39,194 nt of DNA from an uncultured Candidatus Saccharibacteria bacterium (GCA_938042065.1 CALISG010000034.1:1-39194), one strand, 5' to 3'; shown: positions 28,712 through 37,209, counted from the first letter of the stretch. A program made the numbers and translations. The notes: generated from the sequence alone by a model not told the origin.

Positions 28712-29851
28712 ATGGATTACAACAAACTAGCACTCGAACTACACCAAAAATATAAAGGCAAAATCACCACCGCGCTGCGCGATAACGGCGAGATTGACCG
28801 CGATAAGCTCAGCGCTTATTACAGCCCAGGCGTCGGTGCCGTTAGCCAGGCCATCGCCGAGAACCCGGCGGATTTGCCGAAATACACTTGGACCAACAAT
28901 TTGGTCGGCGTGATTTCTGACGGTTCGGCGATTTTGGGCTTGGGCAATTTGGGGCCGAAAGCCGCCATGCCGGTGATGGAAGGCAAGGCGCTGCTGTTCA
29001 AGTATTTCGCTAATGTCGACGCTGTGCCAATTGTCTTGGACGTCCACCAGCCAGAAGAAATTATCGCTGCCGTCAAGGCGATAGCGCCGAGCTTTGGAGC
29101 GATCAATTTAGAGGATATCGCTTCGCCAAAATGCTTCGAAATTGAGGAGCGTTTGAAAGCCGAACTAGACATTCCAGTATTTCACGATGACCAGCACGGT
29201 ACGGCAATAGTAGTGCTAGCTGGGCTGATCAACGCCGCCAAGGTTGTCGGCAAAAACTTGCGCGACTGCAAAGTCGTCCTGGCAGGACCAGGCGCGGCCG
29301 GCACAGCGATTATTAAGCTGCTCAATCTGTACGGCGTCAAAAACTTGATTGCGCTCGATCGCCAAGGCGCGCTGAGTAGCGACCGCACTGACCTGTCGCC
29401 AGAAAAAACCGCCTTGCAGCAATATTTGAATACTTCAGAAAGCGGTACGCTAGCAGAAGTATTAACTGGCGCCGACATCTTCATCGGCGTATCGGCCGCT
29501 AACTCGCTAGCGCCAGAGATGGTCGCGGCGATGGCCAGCCAGCCGATTATTTTCGCTCTAGCCAATCCAGTACCCGAAATCATGCCCGATGCCGCAATTA
29601 GCGCTGGCGCAGCCGTCGTAGCGACTGGCCGCAGCGACTTCCCGAATCAAGTTAATAATTCCTTGGCTTTCCCTGGTATTTTCCGCGGCGCACTCGACCA
29701 TGGCGTCCAGAAAATCACTGACCAGCACAAGTTAGCCGCCGCCGAAGCTCTAGCAGCGCTGGTCGAAAACCCAACCGTCGACGAAGTTATCCCGTCGCCA
29801 TTCGACAAACGCGTCGTACCAGCGGTGGCAAATGTCATAAAAAAATCCTAA
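28712..29851 (+). CDS. maeB: NAD(P)-dependent malic enzyme
   Basis: This 379-residue enzyme decarboxylates malate to pyruvate with reduction of NAD(P). YYSPGVGAVSQAIAENP, SDGSAILGLGNLGPKAAMPV, GKALLFKYFANVDAVPIVLD and FHDDQHGTAIV are the malic enzyme active-site and substrate/metal motifs. VVLAGPGAAGTAI is the Rossmann loop. It is the short form, with no phosphotransacetylase domain. ATG 28712 is taken because TATAAT ends 6 nt upstream. With no TCA-cycle genes nearby it probably provides pyruvate or reducing power from host malate (inference). Confidence 0.93.
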   Translation: MDYNKLALELHQKYKGKITTALRDNGEIDRDKLSAYYSPGVGAVSQAIAENPADLPKYTWTNNLVGVISDGSAILGLGNLGPKAAMPVMEGKALLFKYFANVDAVPIVLDVHQPEEIIAAVKAIAPSFGAINLEDIASPKCFEIEERLKAELDIPVFHDDQHGTAIVVLAGLINAAKVVGKNLRDCKVVLAGPGAAGTAIIKLLNLYGVKNLIALDRQGALSSDRTDLSPEKTALQQYLNTSESGTLAEVLTGADIFIGVSAANSLAPEMVAAMASQPIIFALANPVPEIMPDAAISAGAAVVATGRSDFPNQVNNSLAFPGIFRGALDHGVQKITDQHKLAAAEALAALVENPTVDEVIPSPFDKRVVPAVANVIKKS

Positions 29852-29865
29852 ATCAAGACTAAGTA

Positions 29866-29952
29866 GTTGAGTTGGGGGCGGGACGGCGAACTAAATCGCG
29901 CGCCCCGCCCCAGAGCAAAGGCGCAGCTCTGCTGGCTTGAGCGTGCCTTTGC
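29866..29952 (-). repeat. Conserved 3' hairpin element, copy 2, plus adjacent stems
   Basis: GGGGCGGG (29875-29882) / CCCGCCCC (29904-29911); 29866-29899 matches 18538-18571 but for one base. Next to it GCAAAGGC (29915-29922) pairs with GCCTTTGC (29945-29952), or alternatively CAGAGC (29911-29916) with GCTCTG (29926-29931). It is the 3' region of cassette 7. Confidence 0.7.
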
Positions 29953-29966
29953 GGCTGCCGACGAGA

Positions 29967-30380
29967 CTAGAGTGTGGTTGATGGATCAGTAACCCAATCA
30001 AGCATACGCCAAAAATATGGACGCCAGCTTGATGGCTCCGGAATCAGGAGTTCCGGATATCTACAAAAATCCGTCTCGATGCTGCCAGTAGCATCGAGAC
30101 AAAAAAAGGCCAGCACTGCTCCGCCCTGCCTATCATAAACGGCCACGATAAAAGAACTTTTTCGATACACCGATTTGCAGGTAAAGACCTCGACGTAGAA
30201 CCCTGCCTCGCGGGCAGAGTTCATCAGGACGAGAGCGGCGCAGGCCGCACCGCCCTTACCTCCAGCCGCCAGTTCGTGAAGCTGGCGATCTGGAGAGGTT
30301 GACTTCTCCAGCCTATAATTGTCGCAGGCTTTAGGGGTAAGAGCAGCAGCCCTACCCATGACAATCCTTTTCCAGACCAT
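29967..30380 (-). CDS. Folded-cassette small protein 7
   Basis: This 137-residue protein without a membrane segment carries FYVEVFTCKS and SSFIVAVYDRQGGAVLAFFC as strand-like stretches and ends WVTDPSTTL. No family is recognised. The start is ATG 30380 or ATG 30359; both have purine-rich ribosome-binding sites. The coding RNA contains an 11-bp perfect hairpin GTCTCGATGCT/AGCATCGAGAC (30073-30083/30090-30100), TCCGGAA/TTCCGGA (30037-30057), and a nested pair CTCCAG(CGCCAG/CTGGCG)CTGGAG at 30260-30295, whose CTGGAG can instead pair with TCTCCAG at 30305-30311. It shares its 3' element with cassette 6. Confidence 0.65.
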   Translation of the reverse strand: MVWKRIVMGRAAALTPKACDNYRLEKSTSPDRQLHELAAGGKGGAACAALVLMNSAREAGFYVEVFTCKSVYRKSSFIVAVYDRQGGAVLAFFCLDATGSIETDFCRYPELLIPEPSSWRPYFWRMLDWVTDPSTTL

Positions 30381-30395
30381 CTCAGACCTTCCTTC

Positions 30396-30476
30396 CGCCC
30401 CGCACCGGGGCGCTCGACGATGATTGTAGATTGTACCCAGACCCTATGTCTAGAGCCAGCACCCAATACTATACCA
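30396..30476 (-). promoter_or_regulatory. Promoter and leader of cassette 7
   Basis: TG-G-TATAGT (minus, 30476-30468) gives a leader of about 80 nt with the perfect hairpin CGCCCC/GGGGCG (30396-30401/30407-30412) 15 nt before the first ATG. No Shine-Dalgarno hairpin is obvious here. Confidence 0.5.
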
Positions 30477-30485
30477 CAATTTGCG

Positions 30486-32108
30486 CTAAATTACCCGCGC
30501 TATTTCCTCGAGCGTGGTTTCGCCGCGCAAAGCCGCCAGCACGCCGACCTGCTCGAGTGTTAGCATGCCTTCGTTTCGGGCGGTTTCTTCGATAGTCTCG
30601 GGGTGAACATCTTGGACGTCGCCGCGGATAAACTTCTGGATTTCATCGGTAACAACCAGCTGTTCCATGATAACCACCCGGCCTTTGTAGCCAAACGGCG
30701 CATCTTCGCTAGGCACGGGGCGCCACAGCTTGAAATTATCCAAATCAGGCTTCTCGACATCGGGCGGCAGCTTTTCGAGCACGCGCTGAACATATTTACG
30801 TGTTGCCACATCGGGTTCATATGCTTCCTTGGTATGATCAACTAAACGCCGCACCAGACGCTGAGCAATCAGTAAACGGATAGCGCTTGAAAAGATCGGG
30901 TTAACTCCAATCATGTCAATCATACGGCTAAAGGCCGTACTGGTAGTATTGGCGTGAAAGCTCGATAGTACCAAGTGGCCGGTGATTGACGCCTGAATAG
31001 CCGTGCGCGCCGTATCGACATCACGAATCTCGCCAACCATCACCACATCTGGGTCGAGGCGCAAAACGCTACGCAAACCATCAGCAAAGCTCTGCCCATG
31101 CGTCGTGTCGATCGGAATTTGCGACATGCCGCTCAGGCCATACTCGATCGGATCCTCGAGCGTAATCAGCTTGCGATCAGTGGTATTCAACGCATTGAGC
31201 ATACTATAAAGCGTCGTCGACTTACCCGAGCCAGTCGGCCCGACCATCAGCACCAGACCGCGCGGGTGGCTGACAACTTCGTCGATTTCCTTGCGCTGGC
31301 GCGGCGGAATACCCAGCAAATCCAAGTTCAACAATGATTCATCAAAATTAAACAAACGCAGCACCGCATCTTGCCCGTACAACGTTGGCACAGTCTCGAC
31401 GCGCAGATTCAATAGATGCGTGCCTTGATCGGTAGTGATTTCCATCTGCATATGGCCGGATTGCGATTCCATAGCTGCACTGCTAACGCCAGCACGGCTA
31501 GCTAGCTCGCCCATAATAATTCGGTAGCGCGAACGTTCTAGCTGTGCCACTGGGTGCAGCGCGCCGTCAACGCGCATGCGTACGCGGATAGAATCGCGCT
31601 CGTTCTCAATGTGAATGTCGCTAGCGCCAAGCTTGTCCGCCTGCTTAATCAAGAAATCAAATAATTCCTCGCTCGATACCAGATTTAGCGTCTGGCTAAC
31701 TTGAGCAATAGTATTGCTATCGCCCTCTTTAGCAATCTCGATATCATCGTAAGCAGTACGCTTCGGCGGATCATAGCGCAGCATCATTGCCCGATAACCG
31801 CTAGCGCTGATAAGTAAAAACTGCAATTTGTCGCCGCGGTCTTGATACTCGCGCTTGATCTTCTGCAAAATAGATTGCGGCGTTTGCGAGGTCACGCCGA
31901 TTTGGTACATCACTTCGTTGCCGCCCTTGGCTAGCGGTACGATGCGGTATTGGTGCATTTTCTCGATCGGAATCATGCCGGGAACTAGCGGTAGCGTGTC
32001 CTCTAGATTGCGCATATCAACATACGGCAAACCCAAAATAGTCGCCCGCTGGCGGGTAGCCTTTTCGTCTTGTTCGCGCCGGCGACGCTGAACCTCTTCT
32101 TCATCCAT
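30486..32108 (-). CDS. pilB: Type IV pilus assembly ATPase PilB
   Basis: A GspE/PilB-family ATPase of 540 residues that drives pilus extension on the cytoplasmic face. An MshEN-like N-terminal domain (about 1-150) is followed by the ATPase core with GPTGSGKSTT (Walker A, about 284-293), ITLEDPIEYG (Asp box), LRLDPDVVMVGEIRD (Walker B) and HANTTSTAFSRM (His box). The C4 zinc motif of many PilB proteins is absent. ATG 32108 lies 7 nt after TGt-TAGAAT; the in-frame GTG at 32111 is an alternative. No pilin or pilC is in the window. Pili serve attachment and DNA uptake in this group (family knowledge). Confidence 0.94.
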   Translation of the reverse strand: MDEEEVQRRRREQDEKATRQRATILGLPYVDMRNLEDTLPLVPGMIPIEKMHQYRIVPLAKGGNEVMYQIGVTSQTPQSILQKIKREYQDRGDKLQFLLISASGYRAMMLRYDPPKRTAYDDIEIAKEGDSNTIAQVSQTLNLVSSEELFDFLIKQADKLGASDIHIENERDSIRVRMRVDGALHPVAQLERSRYRIIMGELASRAGVSSAAMESQSGHMQMEITTDQGTHLLNLRVETVPTLYGQDAVLRLFNFDESLLNLDLLGIPPRQRKEIDEVVSHPRGLVLMVGPTGSGKSTTLYSMLNALNTTDRKLITLEDPIEYGLSGMSQIPIDTTHGQSFADGLRSVLRLDPDVVMVGEIRDVDTARTAIQASITGHLVLSSFHANTTSTAFSRMIDMIGVNPIFSSAIRLLIAQRLVRRLVDHTKEAYEPDVATRKYVQRVLEKLPPDVEKPDLDNFKLWRPVPSEDAPFGYKGRVVIMEQLVVTDEIQKFIRGDVQDVHPETIEETARNEGMLTLEQVGVLAALRGETTLEEIARVI

Positions 32109-32115
32109 CACCTTT

Positions 32116-32124
32116 ATTCTAACA
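32116..32124 (-). promoter_or_regulatory. Leaderless extended -10 of pilB
   Basis: TG-T-TAGAAT ends 7 nt before ATG 32108. The divergent methyltransferase promoter starts about 23 bp away. Confidence 0.6.
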
Positions 32125-32145
32125 AAAAGCTTGCGCTAAAAACAG

Positions 32146-32154
32146 TGCTACAAT
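32146..32154 (+). promoter_or_regulatory. Leaderless extended -10 of the SpoU methyltransferase gene
   Basis: TG-C-TACAAT ends 6 nt before ATG 32161. Confidence 0.6.
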
Positions 32155-32160
32155 AGAATT

Positions 32161-32721
32161 ATGTCAAAAATCGTCGTCATCGCCCACAACATTCGCTCGA
32201 CCTTCAATGTCGGGTCGATTTTCCGGACATGCGAAGGTTTCGGTGTCGAACGGTTGATTTTGAGCGGCTATACGCCGTACCCCGACTTGGCTTTGAACCG
32301 CCAGGCTCCGAATTGCGCTTATATAGAGGGCGAAAGTTGCCAGAACGACCAGCGCCTGCCGCATATCCGCGAAAAAATTACCAAGCAAATTCACAAAACT
32401 GCGCTCGGCGCCGAAAGTTTGGTGCCGTTTGAGTATCACGAAGCACCGCCGCTAGATGAACTGCGGCAGCTGGGCTACCGTATCGCCGCTCTAGAACAAG
32501 CCGCCAATAGTACCAATCTGCGCGATTATTCGGCGCCAGACCGCATTGCGTTGCTGCTAGGCGAAGAAGTCGACGGTATCGCGCCCGAATGGCTGGCTTT
32601 GGCTGACGATATCATTGAGATTCCGATGTTCGGGCAAAAAGAGTCGTTCAACGTGTCGGTAGCGGCCGGAATCGCGCTATACGAGCTGGCGACAAGCGGC
32701 AAAACCGCCAAAAATGTCTAA
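32161..32721 (+). CDS. SpoU/TrmH family RNA 2'-O-methyltransferase
   Basis: This 186-residue SPOUT enzyme transfers methyl from SAM to a ribose 2'-OH in tRNA or rRNA. The three SpoU motifs are visible: NIRSTFNVGSIFRTCEGFG (about 9-27), ALLLGEEVDGI (about 136-146) and IPMFGQKESFNVSVAAGIAL (about 156-175), which forms the trefoil knot. It lacks an N-terminal substrate-binding domain, so the substrate (tRNA position 18 or another) cannot be assigned. It is divergent from pilB. Confidence 0.92.
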   Translation: MSKIVVIAHNIRSTFNVGSIFRTCEGFGVERLILSGYTPYPDLALNRQAPNCAYIEGESCQNDQRLPHIREKITKQIHKTALGAESLVPFEYHEAPPLDELRQLGYRIAALEQAANSTNLRDYSAPDRIALLLGEEVDGIAPEWLALADDIIEIPMFGQKESFNVSVAAGIALYELATSGKTAKNV

Positions 32722-32756
32722 AATTTGCGAATTTTACGGAATAATTGCGGAAAGTA

Positions 32757-32785
32757 TTGACAATTTTACTACTCTATGCTATATT
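32757..32785 (+). promoter_or_regulatory. Promoter of folded cassette 4
   Basis: TTGACA (32757-32762), a 17-nt spacer ending TGc, then TATATT (32780-32785). The 60 nt around it match 5181-5240 at nearly every position. Confidence 0.85.
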
Positions 32786-32798
32786 AATACTAGCTTTT

Positions 32799-32849
32799 CG
32801 CTCAAGTTTTCGAAAATAAAGGGCGTGAAGTTGCCCTTTTACTTGAGCG
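32799..32849 (+). promoter_or_regulatory. Folded 5' leader of cassette 4 (copy C)
   Basis: The outer stem CGCTCAAGT (32799-32807) / ACTTGAGCG (32841-32849); the inner stem AAAGGGC (32818-32824) / GCCCTTT (32833-32839) with loop GTGAAGTT. A one-sided bulge of 10 nt. Confidence 0.8.
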
Positions 32850-32852
32850 AGT

Positions 32853-32868
32853 GATTCTAGGAGGAATC
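32853..32868 (+). promoter_or_regulatory. Shine-Dalgarno hairpin of cassette 4
   Basis: GATTCT (32853-32858) pairs with GGAATC (32863-32868, one G-T) around AGGA. The ATG abuts the stem. Confidence 0.75.
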
Positions 32869-33297
32869 ATGAAGCGTTTCATTGCTCGTATCGCCCTCGA
32901 GTTCGCTGCCATCCTGGCCGCGGCCATTGTGGCCGCCCAGCTCGTCAAGTCGGGACACCCCGTCTTGGGACTGTGGATCCTCTCGATCTACGGCCTCTGC
33001 AATCTGTGGAGGTTGAGTATCGAGAAGATCAATGCCCAACACGAGAGGGGTCTCAAGGAGGCGCAGGTGCGCCGCCTTGAGGCTGATCTGTCCGTCAAGG
33101 AGGCGCAGGTGCGCCGGCTCGAGGCGGCGCTCGTCGACGCCGCATCCGAGGCCCTTTGGGTCTCAGACATCGAGATTCGTGATAGCAAGGTAGTTTACAA
33201 GATCGATGCCCCTGGTCGCGGGCGCATTGTCATCTACCTCCCCATAGAAAAGGACGCCAAGAACGAGGACGCCCCCGCGGCGTCCAACAAGGGCTGA
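32869..33297 (+). CDS. Folded-cassette membrane/coiled-coil protein 4
   Basis: This 142-residue protein has two hydrophobic segments (about 5-27 and 31-46), a coiled coil (about 48-95) built partly from a 14-residue tandem repeat KEAQVRRLEADLSV / KEAQVRRLEAALVD, then a strand-rich domain (about 98-130) and a charged tail ending NKG. The start is ATG 32869; an earlier in-frame ATG at 32851 lies inside the leader hairpin region. Coding hairpins: GCGGCC/GGCCGC (32920-32936), a 12-bp stem at 33052-33081, GCGGCG/CGCCGC (33124-33143) and GGACGCC/GGCGTCC (33267-33285). GGGCT/AGCCC (33291-33305) brackets the stop. No family is recognised; the heptad-compatible repeat suggests oligomerisation. Confidence 0.75.
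   Translation: MKRFIARIALEFAAILAAAIVAAQLVKSGHPVLGLWILSIYGLCNLWRLSIEKINAQHERGLKEAQVRRLEADLSVKEAQVRRLEAALVDAASEALWVSDIEIRDSKVVYKIDAPGRGRIVIYLPIEKDAKNEDAPAASNKG
33055..33138 (+). repeat. 42-bp tandem duplication in cassette 4
   Basis: Units 33055-33096 and 33097-33138 are near-identical and encode two 14-residue (double-heptad) coiled-coil repeats. Confidence 0.85.
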
Positions 33298-33309
33298 TAA
33301 AGCCCGCTA

Positions 33310-33370
33310 GAAAATAGCCCGCCTAGAGGCCACCAGCCTCGGCGCAAGGCCTTTCTGGCGGGCTATTTTC
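33310..33370. terminator. Cassette 4 terminator (shared 3' element)
   Basis: A 14-bp stem GAAAATAGCCCGCC (33310-33323) with 33357-33370, an inner GAGGC/GCCTC hairpin (33326-33340), and then a TTTGG tail. It faces the end of dnaE on the minus strand. Confidence 0.85.
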
Positions 33371-33396
33371 TTTGGTCGAAATCATCTTATCCTAAT

Positions 33397-36300
33397 CTAT
33401 TTCACCTTGACGCATTCGTCGCCCAATAGTTCGGCCAGGCCAGCGCGCAGATTACGCTGAGCATCGACCCGAAACGGCAGACGGATGGCATTGGACTTAT
33501 CATCGCCCAAAATCATAATGATGTCGTTTTGGCCAGGATTTTGGCTGCACAGTTTCTTGAGCGAGACCAGCAGGTCGCGGTCGCTCGGGTTTTTGACTTT
33601 GACATAGACAGTTTCCAGTTTTTCTAGAGGCTTGGCGGTGATTGCCGGTGCCGCTTTGGCGCTGGCTGCAGCCGTAACGGCTGGTGCGCCGCCTCCAGAT
33701 TTGCGCGGATAGCGTTTATTTTTGAAGGCCGCGCGGCCTTTGGGGGCGGCCATTTTGCGGCCGTGGCTTTGGTATTCGTTGAGTTCTTTGTCGGTAACGA
33801 TACTAATTTCGTCAGCGATGATTTTGGCTTCGTCGGTCATGTTGCCGTCGCGGTCACGGGCGTTGATTGTGCCGGCCACCTTGATGATAGCATCTTGTTG
33901 CAAGTTGTCGCCAAGCTGCTCGTACAGCCTCGGGAAAACGATTAATTCTGCCTCGCTAGTTTTGTCCTCGATACCAACAAACGCCATTTTAGTGCCAGCC
34001 TTGGTGACAATAGTGCGTACCGTCGACACCAAGCCGCCGACCGACACTTTCTGCCCGTCGATTTGCGGCGTGCAGGCATGCAGCGGAATGGTCTGCTCCT
34101 CGAAAAAGGCATCATAATTATCTAATGGATGCGCGCTAATGTAAAGACCCAGCAGCTCGCGCTCCCACATCAGCTGCTCTTTGTTGGTGTATTTGACCGG
34201 CGAAGTCTTCAGCTCGACCGACGGCATCAATTTGTCGCCGCCGAGCGCCGCGAACATATCAACTTGCCCGCTGAGCGCTTCCTTTTGCAGCTTGCTAGCA
34301 AAAGCCAAAATCGTATCGAGATTGAATAACAAATCGCTGCGGTCGCCCAGCGCGTCGAAAGCGCCGGCTTTGACCAGCGATTCCCAGGCTTTGCGATTAA
34401 CCTTGCTGGTACTGACACGTTTGGCAAAATCCTCGACCGACTTGAACGGGCCGTCGGCCTCGCGAGCGCGGATAATCTCTTCGACTGCACCGACGCCGAC
34501 GCCTTTGACCGCTGCCATGCCGAAACGGACTTGCTTGGCAGCGGGCACCACACCGAACTCAACGTAAGATTGATTAACGTCCGGTGCCAGAACCTCCAGG
34601 CCCATATGCTTGCACTCGGTAATTTCAATCGCCAGGCGGTCGATATCGTCATGATCGCTGGTCATTAGCGCCGCCATGAAAGCATCCGGATAGTGCGCCT
34701 TCAGATAGGCCGTCCAATAAGCAATCAAGCCGTAACAAGCGGCATGCGACTTATTAAAGCAGTAATTAGCGAATTCCTCCAGCTGCGTCCAGAAAGTTTC
34801 TGCCATTTCACGCGTGGCGCCGCCAACTTTGACCGCACCCTCGACGAACTCCGGCTTAACCTTTTTCATTAGGTCGATTTTTTTCTTACCGACGGCTTTA
34901 CGCAGCGTATCAGCTTGACCGCCGGTAAAGCCGCACCATTCCTTGGAAATTTGCATAAATTGCTCTTGGTAAACCAAAATTCCGTAAGTGTTTTCCAGCG
35001 AGTTGCGCATACCCTCGTGCAAGTAGGTAATCGGCTCTTCGCCGTGCTTGCGTCGGATAAAGCTATCGATAAATTGCATCGGCCCCGGGCGGTACAAAGC
35101 CACCATAGCGATGATATCCTCGAAATGCGTTGGCTTGAGCGCCCGCAGGTAGCGTTTCATACCCGCCGATTCTAGCTGAAACACGCCGGTGGTGTCGCCG
35201 CGCTGAAACAGCTCGTACGTCGGTTTGTCGTCTAGTGGCAAGTGCGCCAGGTCTATTTCTTCTTTATAAACTTTTTTGATAATACGCATGGCATTATTAA
35301 TAATCGTTAAGTTTGAAAGGCCTAAAAAGTCCATCTTCAGCAGCCCCAATTCCTCAACCTCGCCCATCGGGAACTGCGTGGCCACCACGCCTTTTTGCGC
35401 CATTTCTAGCGGAATATAATTAACCAGCGTGTCCGGCGCAATCACCACGCCGCAGGCATGAACGCCGTGGCTGCGAATCGTGCCTTCGAGCTGGATGGCG
35501 TAATCCAGCACCTCTTTGGCGGTAGGGTTATTCTCGTACTCCTTACGCAGATCGGCGTCTTCTTTAACGCTAACCGACAGCGGAATGTGCCGGCCCTGGT
35601 TCGGCGGCGGCACCAACTTAGCCAAGCGGTCGCTCTCGGCGTACGGCACTTCCAGCACCCTGGCGACATCGCGCACCGCCATGCGGCCGAACATCTTACC
35701 AAAGGTAGCGATATTACTAACATGGTCTTCGCCGTACTTTTTAGCGCAATATTCAATCACTTCGTCGCGGCGAGTATCTTGGATATCAACGTCGATATCC
35801 GGCATGGAAATACGATCTGGATTGAGGAAACGCTCAAACAGCAGACCATACTTCAGCGGATCAAGGTCGGTAATATTCAGTGCGTAGGCGATAATCGATC
35901 CGGCGGCGCTACCCCGGCCCGGGCCAAAAACAATTCCTTTAGATTTACCCCAGTTAATAAAGTCCTGAACAATCAAGAAATAACCCTCATAACCCATATT
36001 ACCCATCACGCCCAGCTCCATCTCGGCGCGCTGGCGAACTTCGTCAGACAATTGCGGGATGATATCGTCAGGGTCTAATTTCTCGGCTTCCTCTTTCGAA
36101 GCGCCATTATAACGCTGCAATAGACCCTGATAAGTCAATCTCAGCAGATACGAGTGCTCGTTCTCGCCTTCAGGCAGCGGATATTTGGGAATAAGAATGC
36201 GGCCCAGCTCAATTTCAACATTACAGCGGTCAGCCACCTTTTTAGTGTTACGAATTACCTCAGGATATTCCTCTCCCCAGTGATCAATAATATCGCGCGG

Positions 36301-37098
36301 GTCGGTCAAGTGCAGCTCAAAGTCTTTCAGACTCATCCGCTTTTCATCGCTCAAGTACGAACCGGTGCCGACACATAGCAGAATTTCGTGTGCGTCTTGG
36401 TGATCGTGCGTCAAATAGTGCCCGTCGCAAGTCACCACCATCTCGATGTCCAGCTCCTTCGATAGCTTAATCAAGCCCTCGTTGATTTTCGCCTGGACGT
36501 CCCAGTGCGTATTTGACTTCGGGTGGCCGTGATCTTGTAATTCCAGATAGTAGCGGTCGCCCAGGATCGATTTGTACCATTTGGCGATATCGCGGGCGCG
36601 ATCGTAATCATCTTCTTTGAGAGCCACGCCAATTTCACCGCTAGCACATCCGCTCATCACAATTAGCCCTTCATTCAGCTCCTCTAGCAAGTCGTGATCA
36701 ATCCGCGGTTTGTAATACATACCCTCCAGATTGGCCTGCGTCGATAGCTTCATCAGATTATGAAAGCCGGTGTTGTTCATCGCTAGCACCGTCAAGTGAA
36801 AACGCTGTTTATCCTTGGCCGGATCGCGATCAAAGCGCGAACGCGCCGCCACGTACGTCTCGATACCGAGAATCGGCTTGATGCCAGCCTTTTTGGCAGT
36901 TTTATAATAGTCAAGGATGCCGCTCATCGTACCATGGTCGGTTACTGCCGCCGCCTCCATGCCGAACTCCTTAACTTTATCAACCAAATCATTGATTTTA
37001 GTCAAGCCGTCTAGCACCGAATGAAAGGTGTGGTTATGCAGGTGCACGAAATCGCTCGGTTGCAGCGCTGGCTGGCCTTGTGCTGAATTACTACCCAT
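33397..37098 (-). CDS. dnaE: DNA polymerase III subunit alpha
   Basis: This 1233-residue replicative polymerase has an N-terminal PHP domain (FVHLHNHTFHSVLDG and DHGTMSGILDYY), the polymerase palm with PDIDVDIQDTRRDEVI (catalytic Asp residues, about 424-439), GRGSAAGSIIAYAL just before it, fingers with GVFQLESAGM, the CYGLIAYWTAYLK segment, a helix-hairpin-helix region, and an OB-fold domain (about 1000-1080). An Ala-rich linker (about 1140-1165) leads to a C-terminal segment. Length is typical of the DnaE1 class. No separate proofreading exonuclease is in the window. TATAAT ends 11 nt before the ATG, so the leader is about 5 nt. Confidence 0.97.
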   Translation of the reverse strand: MGSNSAQGQPALQPSDFVHLHNHTFHSVLDGLTKINDLVDKVKEFGMEAAAVTDHGTMSGILDYYKTAKKAGIKPILGIETYVAARSRFDRDPAKDKQRFHLTVLAMNNTGFHNLMKLSTQANLEGMYYKPRIDHDLLEELNEGLIVMSGCASGEIGVALKEDDYDRARDIAKWYKSILGDRYYLELQDHGHPKSNTHWDVQAKINEGLIKLSKELDIEMVVTCDGHYLTHDHQDAHEILLCVGTGSYLSDEKRMSLKDFELHLTDPRDIIDHWGEEYPEVIRNTKKVADRCNVEIELGRILIPKYPLPEGENEHSYLLRLTYQGLLQRYNGASKEEAEKLDPDDIIPQLSDEVRQRAEMELGVMGNMGYEGYFLIVQDFINWGKSKGIVFGPGRGSAAGSIIAYALNITDLDPLKYGLLFERFLNPDRISMPDIDVDIQDTRRDEVIEYCAKKYGEDHVSNIATFGKMFGRMAVRDVARVLEVPYAESDRLAKLVPPPNQGRHIPLSVSVKEDADLRKEYENNPTAKEVLDYAIQLEGTIRSHGVHACGVVIAPDTLVNYIPLEMAQKGVVATQFPMGEVEELGLLKMDFLGLSNLTIINNAMRIIKKVYKEEIDLAHLPLDDKPTYELFQRGDTTGVFQLESAGMKRYLRALKPTHFEDIIAMVALYRPGPMQFIDSFIRRKHGEEPITYLHEGMRNSLENTYGILVYQEQFMQISKEWCGFTGGQADTLRKAVGKKKIDLMKKVKPEFVEGAVKVGGATREMAETFWTQLEEFANYCFNKSHAACYGLIAYWTAYLKAHYPDAFMAALMTSDHDDIDRLAIEITECKHMGLEVLAPDVNQSYVEFGVVPAAKQVRFGMAAVKGVGVGAVEEIIRAREADGPFKSVEDFAKRVSTSKVNRKAWESLVKAGAFDALGDRSDLLFNLDTILAFASKLQKEALSGQVDMFAALGGDKLMPSVELKTSPVKYTNKEQLMWERELLGLYISAHPLDNYDAFFEEQTIPLHACTPQIDGQKVSVGGLVSTVRTIVTKAGTKMAFVGIEDKTSEAELIVFPRLYEQLGDNLQQDAIIKVAGTINARDRDGNMTDEAKIIADEISIVTDKELNEYQSHGRKMAAPKGRAAFKNKRYPRKSGGGAPAVTAAASAKAAPAITAKPLEKLETVYVKVKNPSDRDLLVSLKKLCSQNPGQNDIIMILGDDKSNAIRLPFRVDAQRNLRAGLAELLGDECVKVK

Positions 37099-37109
37099 AT
37101 CTTATGCCT

Positions 37110-37115
37110 ATTATA
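37110..37115 (-). promoter_or_regulatory. dnaE -10 element
   Basis: TATAAT on the minus strand with 11 nt to ATG 37098, a very short leader. Confidence 0.6.
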
Positions 37116-37146
37116 ACGCAGACTAGGTTGTTTTTGAAGACGCGGC

Positions 37147-37173
37147 GCGCCAATCTGCCTGCACTCTTGGCGC
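37147..37173. repeat. Inverted repeat upstream of dnaE
   Basis: GCGCCAA (37147-37153) / TTGGCGC (37167-37173) with a 13-nt centre. It has no T-run on the minus side. It could be an operator for dnaE or the weak end of the upstream gene. Confidence 0.4.
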
Positions 37174-37209
37174 AGTAATTTTAAGGAGTAAAGAAGCCGT
37201 TTAGCAACG

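Noticed and set aside
34227..34652. Alternative-frame ORFs within dnaE
   Set aside because: Out-of-frame shadows of the polymerase gene without their own start signals.
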